Assembly: GCF_001544755.2 (NCBI RefSeq)
Contig: NZ_FCOF02000018.1
Span: 62,001-126,000, forward strand
Origin: Caballeronia catudaia
GTDB lineage: Bacteria; Pseudomonadota; Gammaproteobacteria; Burkholderiales; Burkholderiaceae
Reading direction: 5' to 3'
DNA: 64,000 nt
Both the position numbers and the translations under genes were made by a program. Positions 60,123 to 64,000 of this stretch are shown in pieces. The notes below the pieces were generated by a model that was given only the letters and a program-made list of their open reading frames with translations, made no database searches and was not told where the DNA came from. Within the stretch, counting starts at the first letter, position 1. The number at the start of each line of letters is the position of its first letter.

Positions 60123-61102
60123 GTCGCGCTCCATTGCGCTTCGAGCAGCGCGCGATCGACCTTGCCGCCGTGATAGGTCGCGCCGCTTTCCAGGCTCGAT
60201 ATCCAGACCTCGGCGGGCGCGAAAAGCGCCGGATCGATCTGATAGAAGTCGTAGTTGAACGACGTGAAAATGTCGGCGAACGGCCGTCCGTAATCGCGCG
60301 CGTTCGATGAAGGCAGTTCCGCCGCAAGCCGCTTCGCGACCGCATCGCTTCTGACTGTCAGATGCACGCGGCCGCCGTAGAGAATCGCGTCGTTGGTGCG
60401 GCCCATCGCCTGGATGCCGTCGGGCGCGGGCGGCGGCAAGGGCGCGCTGCCGCTGCCTTCGACGATCTCGCTCAAGCTCACGCCCAGCACGTGCGTCTTG
60501 TGAAGCGCGACTTCCACGACACGCGCAACGACCTGCACCGTGCCCGCGACAGAATGTGTCGGCGTCACGGCGATCACGAGCTGCTCCGGCGCGAGGCCGC
60601 AATCCTTGAGCACCTTGTCGATGACGACCTGCGGCGGCAGCCGATCCACTTCCATCACGAGCGCGCCGCGATCATGACGGTCGCGATAGCCGAGCTCGTC
60701 GAAAAGCGGTTCCTTGCATGCGAGCGCGCGCGCCGGGCCCGAGCCGAGCGAGAAGAACTTCTTGCCGCCGGTCTGTTCTTTGGTCGCGGAAAGACTCCAG
60801 CCCGCGTACTGGCTCGCGAGACATGCGACGACCGGATGGCTCGTGTGCACTTCGATGAAGCTGGGCCAGAGCGGTGCGTGATCGAATGCGACGCGCCGCG
60901 CGACGCGCCCGAGCCCGCCCATGCAGATGCGCGCGATCAGAATGCCCGTGTCGACGCTGCCTTTGGCGCTCACGCCCGCATCGACGATGACGGTGCCGCC
61001 ATCGGTGCGCGTGATGTCGACGCTGAACCGCGCGGCGTCGTCGATGAGACGCGTGACGAGCCGCTCGCTCGATGCGTTGACGCTGATATGCGAAGAAGTC
61101 AT
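60119..61102 (-). CDS. mch: Methenyl-H4MPT cyclohydrolase
   Basis: The 327-residue enzyme shows Mch segments DAGVSAKGSVDTGILIARIC, MGGLGRV, EVHTSHPVVACLASQYAGW, KKFFSLGSGPARALACKEPL and AVTPTHSVAGTVQVVARVVE with MGRTNDAILYGGRVHL. It hydrolyses methenyl-H4MPT to formyl-H4MPT, between MtdB and Fhc. The start at 61102 is three bases after the upstream ATP-grasp stop and the stop overlaps the next ATP-grasp start, so translation is coupled. Confidence 0.96.
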   Translation of the reverse strand: MTSSHISVNASSERLVTRLIDDAARFSVDITRTDGGTVIVDAGVSAKGSVDTGILIARICMGGLGRVARRVAFDHAPLWPSFIEVHTSHPVVACLASQYAGWSLSATKEQTGGKKFFSLGSGPARALACKEPLFDELGYRDRHDRGALVMEVDRLPPQVVIDKVLKDCGLAPEQLVIAVTPTHSVAGTVQVVARVVEVALHKTHVLGVSLSEIVEGSGSAPLPPPAPDGIQAMGRTNDAILYGGRVHLTVRSDAVAKRLAAELPSSNARDYGRPFADIFTSFNYDFYQIDPALFAPAEVWISSLESGATYHGGKVDRALLEAQWSAT

Positions 61103-61105
61103 GAG

Positions 61106-62269
61106 TCAGGCCGTATTGATGCGTTGCAGAAGACGCGCGTGCTCGCGATCGAGCGCGCCGCGCAAGTCGGGAAACGAAGATGCCGTCGTGGTCATCGTGC
61201 AGACCGGCTGGCCCGCTTCGATGCGCGCGCCGACGAGCGGCACGTCGTGGCACGCGGGATCGGCGAAGCAGGCATCGCTGAACGCGCGCGACGCGGTGAA
61301 GCCAGCGGGCGCGAACACGACGCGCTGCCCGGCGTAAAGCGGCGGCGCGTGCATGACCGTGTCGGGTGCATGCGGCAGCTCGCCGTGCAGACACGCGTCG
61401 AGATGCGCGCCGATCAGTCCGCGCGGCCACGCATCGGGCCAGGCGGCTTCGTAGAGCGCCATCGTCGAAGAGGGACGCGTGTTGATTTCGAGCACGCTGA
61501 AGGTGTCGCCGTCGAGCAGAAAGTCGATGCTATTGAGACCCGTGAGATCCGTTTGCCAGACGATCCGCTGAATGGCCTCGACGATGCGCCCGGCGATCCG
61601 CTGCGGCAGTTGCACCGGCCCGAGCGAGCCCGCGTGCACGAAGGGCAGCCGTCCGGCTTCGACTGTCAGTTGCTCCGCGAAACCGATCACCGCCGCTTCG
61701 CGATGCGCGGCGACGAAGAGCGCGGACATCGAGCGGCCTTTCGCGAGCCGCTGAAAATACGCGCCTTCGGGCATGCGCTCGACATCGCCGGCCCATTGGA
61801 TGTGCGTGCCGCCGCAGCCGTCGGAGCGCTTCACGAGCCAGCCTTCGCGCGCGGCGGGCGGGGCATGACGCACTTCGGGACGCGCGATATTCGCCTGATC
61901 GAGCAGCGCGAAGAAACGCCGCGGATCGCGCACCGCCGCCGCCTGCGCGCCATTGCCGATGAAGCGCGGCATGCGCGGCGCGCGAGAGAGCTCGTCCGCG
62001 AGCGGTTCGAGCCCGCTTGTCACGATGAGGCCGAGCATGCGCGGCAGGCGCGCGGCATGTTCGAGCGCATCGAAAAGACGCGCGCGATCAATCGAAAGCC
62101 CTTGTCCGCCTGCGGCGCCGATATCGAACCACATGCCCGCGTGCTCGCGCGTGTCGCGGTCGCCGAAGATATCCAGCGCGACGACGTTCAACCCAGCGCG
62201 CGCCGCCGACTGCGCGACGAGGCGCGCCGACAGTCCCGCGACGGCCACGCGCGGCGCCCGCGTCATCAT
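61106..62269 (-). CDS. ATP-grasp protein of the H4MPT cluster
   Basis: The 387-residue protein starts MMTRAPRVAVAGLSARLVAQ and has ATP-grasp features: GWLVKRSDGCGGTHIQWAG, LTGLNSIDFLLDGDTFSVLE and INTRPSSTMALYEAAW. Proteins of this type are typical neighbours of mch and mtdB in proteobacterial H4MPT clusters; no reaction is assigned. Ligation of an amino or carboxyl compound during cofactor assembly is likely from the fold. It overlaps the mtdB stop by four bases. Start may be either of two adjacent ATGs (62269, 62266). Confidence 0.78.
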   Translation of the reverse strand: MMTRAPRVAVAGLSARLVAQSAARAGLNVVALDIFGDRDTREHAGMWFDIGAAGGQGLSIDRARLFDALEHAARLPRMLGLIVTSGLEPLADELSRAPRMPRFIGNGAQAAAVRDPRRFFALLDQANIARPEVRHAPPAAREGWLVKRSDGCGGTHIQWAGDVERMPEGAYFQRLAKGRSMSALFVAAHREAAVIGFAEQLTVEAGRLPFVHAGSLGPVQLPQRIAGRIVEAIQRIVWQTDLTGLNSIDFLLDGDTFSVLEINTRPSSTMALYEAAWPDAWPRGLIGAHLDACLHGELPHAPDTVMHAPPLYAGQRVVFAPAGFTASRAFSDACFADPACHDVPLVGARIEAGQPVCTMTTTASSFPDLRGALDREHARLLQRINTA

Positions 62270-63195
62270 GAGCTTTGTCCCGCGACGATCGCGCGCGCTT
62301 CGTCGAATGCTTCGGGAAAGCCGAGATAGACGGGCTTGCCGCCGGTGCGCATGCGCAGAAAAAGCCGGTGCTCGGCCTGATACTTCACGTTGCCGATCGC
62401 GAGCGCGCCGATGCCGACCGCGTCGGACCGCGCCGCGCCCGCGAGCGGCTTGCCGTCGTCCATCACGTTGACGCCGGCGATGCCTTCGGGCGGCACGGCG
62501 TTGACGTCGGCGGCGATCAGGAGGTTTTTCGCGTGCGCGAGATCGGCGGTCGTCATCACCTGCACGCCGGCCACGGCCGTCGCGAACACGACTTCGGCGC
62601 GCGCGAGCTCGCGATGCAACTGATCGGGCGTGCCGGTCGCGACGCCCGAGGTCGCGATATCGAAGCGCCGGTTGATTTCGTCGCTGACCTGCGTCGCCCG
62701 CGACTGGCTCGAATGGCTCGCGACGGCGACATCCGCGCCGAGCGATGCGGCCATTGCCGCGGCGACGCGCCCGACCGCGCCCGTGCCGCCGAGAATGAGC
62801 ACGCGCTTGCCGCCGAGATCGACGGAATGCGCGGCTTTCAGGTGCTTTTCCGCGAGCGCGACAAGCGCGGCGGCGGTCGTGTAGGCGCCGCTCGGATCGG
62901 CGAACACGGAGACTTCGAAGGGCGGGACCATCGCGTTGCGCGCCTTTTCGAGCATGTCGGCCGCGAGCATCACGTCGCGTCCGCCGATGAAGATGCCCGT
63001 GCGCGACACGCCTTTCGGCCCGCGCGAGAAGATCGCATCCTGCGTGAGCTGCACGACGCTGTTCTCGTCGACGTTGCAATACGGCACGAGGATCTGATAG
63101 CCGGCATCGGCGGCCATGTTCACATCGAACGGGCTCATTTGCGGCGTCGCGGTGAACATGTGCAGGACGTAGGGTCGTTCGGTGGCTTCGGGCAT
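62266..63195 (-). CDS. mtdB: NAD(P)-dependent methylene-H4MPT dehydrogenase
   Basis: The 309-residue enzyme has FTATPQMSPFDVNMAADAGYQ at the N-terminus, DAIFSRGPKGVSRTGIFIGG, and the nucleotide-binding motif GGKRVLILGGTGAVGRVAAA in the MtdA/MtdB fold. It oxidises methylene-H4MPT to methenyl-H4MPT. The cluster partners favour MtdB, specific for H4MPT, over MtdA. It is between the RFAP synthase and the ATP-grasp gene, with 52 bp to the former. Confidence 0.92.
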   Translation of the reverse strand: MPEATERPYVLHMFTATPQMSPFDVNMAADAGYQILVPYCNVDENSVVQLTQDAIFSRGPKGVSRTGIFIGGRDVMLAADMLEKARNAMVPPFEVSVFADPSGAYTTAAALVALAEKHLKAAHSVDLGGKRVLILGGTGAVGRVAAAMAASLGADVAVASHSSQSRATQVSDEINRRFDIATSGVATGTPDQLHRELARAEVVFATAVAGVQVMTTADLAHAKNLLIAADVNAVPPEGIAGVNVMDDGKPLAGAARSDAVGIGALAIGNVKYQAEHRLFLRMRTGGKPVYLGFPEAFDEARAIVAGQSS

Positions 63196-63247
63196 GGGCT
63201 GGACTCGCTTGTCGTGTGGATGTCGTGTCGGTTTGCGAATGCGTGGC

Positions 63248-64000
63248 TCAGGCGGCGTTCGCGCCGTGGTGACGCCGGTCCGCTGCGCGCCACGTCGCGC
63301 CTCGATTGCGGCCCGAGGCGATGGTGAAAGTGAGCGGCGCGCCCTGCGATACGCGCTCGGCGGTGGCGCGCGCGCGTTCGGCGTCCTGCGCGCTCGCGAC
63401 GAACGCGAAGCCGACCGGCCCCCACGAGGTTTGCCCGATGCCCGCTTTCTGCTCGGCCGCGACGGCTTCGAGCGCGCGCGCGACGGCGGGGCTCGCGAAC
63501 ACGCCGCCTTGCACGGGCGCGAAGTATTCGCCGATGGTTTGCTGGAGATCGCAGATGGCGTCGGCGAAGGGCTCGAAGTCGTGTTCCGCGACGGCGGGCA
63601 GAATGCGCATCAGCACGAGATGCGACAGATGCGCGGCGAGCGTGGCCGGAAAGGGCGCGAGCGATGCGAGGCCGCGTTTTTCTTCGTCGCCGTGCAGGCC
63701 TTCGCGCGAGGTGTCGTCGATGAGCAGGACGCGCCATGCTTCCGGGAACGGCTGACGTGCGATGAGCGGCGGAATGTTCGTCTTTGCGGCGCTGCGGCCG
63801 CCATCGACGATCAGGCCGCCGTGATCGAAGCCATGTATGCCGATGCCGGAGCGCGCACCGCGTGCGAGGATTCTTGCGATGTCGGCGGTGCTTGCCTCGT
63901 GGCCTTTGACGCGGGCGAATGCTGTGCCGATTGCCAGGGCGAGTTGTGTGCCGGAGCCGAGGCCTGTGTGCGCGCGGGGCGTTTCGTGTACCTCGATGTC
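63248..64000 (-). CDS. Beta-ribofuranosylaminobenzene 5'-phosphate synthase, C-terminal part (truncated at window edge)
   Basis: The open frame runs from the window edge for 251 codons to TGA at 63250-63248. The product contains the GHMP-fold motif GLGSGTQLALAIGTAFARVK near the truncated end and ends with SWGPVGFAFVASAQDAERAR. It belongs to beta-RFAP synthase, which condenses 4-hydroxybenzoate (or p-aminobenzoate) with phosphoribosyl pyrophosphate at the first step of the H4MPT side chain. The N-terminus lies beyond the window. Confidence 0.87.
   Translation of the reverse strand, partial: DIEVHETPRAHTGLGSGTQLALAIGTAFARVKGHEASTADIARILARGARSGIGIHGFDHGGLIVDGGRSAAKTNIPPLIARQPFPEAWRVLLIDDTSREGLHGDEEKRGLASLAPFPATLAAHLSHLVLMRILPAVAEHDFEPFADAICDLQQTIGEYFAPVQGGVFASPAVARALEAVAAEQKAGIGQTSWGPVGFAFVASAQDAERARATAERVSQGAPLTFTIASGRNRGATWRAADRRHHGANAA

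Noticed and set aside
60362..62329. Long plus-strand open frame of 655 codons
   Set aside because: It is antisense to mch and the ATP-grasp gene, both well supported, and its product is Arg/Asp-rich without any motif.
1..64000. tRNA, rRNA or a complete insertion sequence
   Set aside because: No tRNA-like fold with a conserved TTCRANNC arm, rRNA segment or transposase-like protein was recognised by eye; a covariance search would be needed to exclude small RNA genes.

Overview
This is high-GC (mid-60s percent) bacterial DNA that reads as Burkholderiaceae, most likely Paraburkholderia or Caballeronia. The protein sequences have that flavour, and the window combines a tetrahydromethanopterin (H4MPT) C1 pathway, PQQ biosynthesis and a red-type Calvin cycle operon. 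No rRNA, tRNA, CRISPR array or complete insertion sequence was found. The genus call is inference from protein similarity recalled by eye. REGION 1 (1-11 kb): the 5' end of a monomeric isocitrate dehydrogenase, a hopanoid-type sugar epimerase (HpnA), and a four-gene signalling operon (hybrid kinase with three receiver domains, CheR-type methyltransferase, receiver-less CheB, receiver-kinase fusion). Then come acylphosphatase, an EgtD-like histidine methyltransferase, a RarD/EamA transporter and an Mpo1-like protein. REGION 2 (11-20.5 kb): small secreted low-complexity proteins, a lytic transglycosylase, a PhnZ-like HD protein next to an MFS transporter remnant, a J-domain protein, a VOC protein, an alpha/beta-hydrolase that has lost its catalytic Ser and His, and a SulP transporter fused to STAS and cyclic-nucleotide-binding domains. 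REGION 3 (20.6-31.5 kb): PQQ-associated genes. These are a DUF2380/DUF3280-like secreted protein, a YVTN beta-propeller, a GT2 glycosyltransferase, a TonB-dependent receptor, a histidine kinase, and a minus-strand run of cytochrome b561, pqqB, pqqC, pqqD, pqqE and a LuxR-type response regulator. REGION 4 (31.5-42.1 kb): fhcBADC (formyltransferase/hydrolase complex) runs directly into the cytochrome b/pqq run, so ten consecutive genes could share a transcript. Upstream lie a HisA-like protein and a divergent set resembling MfnD, MfnF and MfnE, with convergent MfnB and DUF447 genes. This looks like a (methylo)furan-cofactor block. The 24-residue PqqA precursor is about 11 kb from pqqBCDE, with its own terminator-like hairpin. 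REGION 5 (42.5-51.2 kb): cbbL, cbbS, cbbX, cbbF, cbbP, cbbT, cbbA: form IC RuBisCO, its activase and the regeneration enzymes. REGION 6 (51.2-64 kb): a Phd/VapC pair and a decayed peroxiredoxin, then the second C1 block. That block has a DHPS-like protein, a DmrB-type flavoprotein, a sigma-54 activator, FolB, a secreted Cys-containing protein, Fae, a CitG-like protein, two ATP-grasp ligases, Mch, MtdB and a truncated beta-RFAP synthase. HOW IT WORKS TOGETHER: PQQ would serve periplasmic alcohol dehydrogenases, none of which is encoded here. Formaldehyde would be condensed with H4MPT by Fae, oxidised by MtdB and Mch, and released as formate by Fhc. After formate oxidation, CO2 could be fixed by the cbb operon. 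The window thus encodes an autotrophic type of methylotrophy, lacking only the alcohol and formate dehydrogenases, CbbR and some Calvin enzymes. A roughly 620-bp element with perfect terminal hairpins occurs twice. One copy separates cbbL from cbbS and the other separates the hisA-like gene from fhcB, so both sit between same-strand genes of the C1 system.
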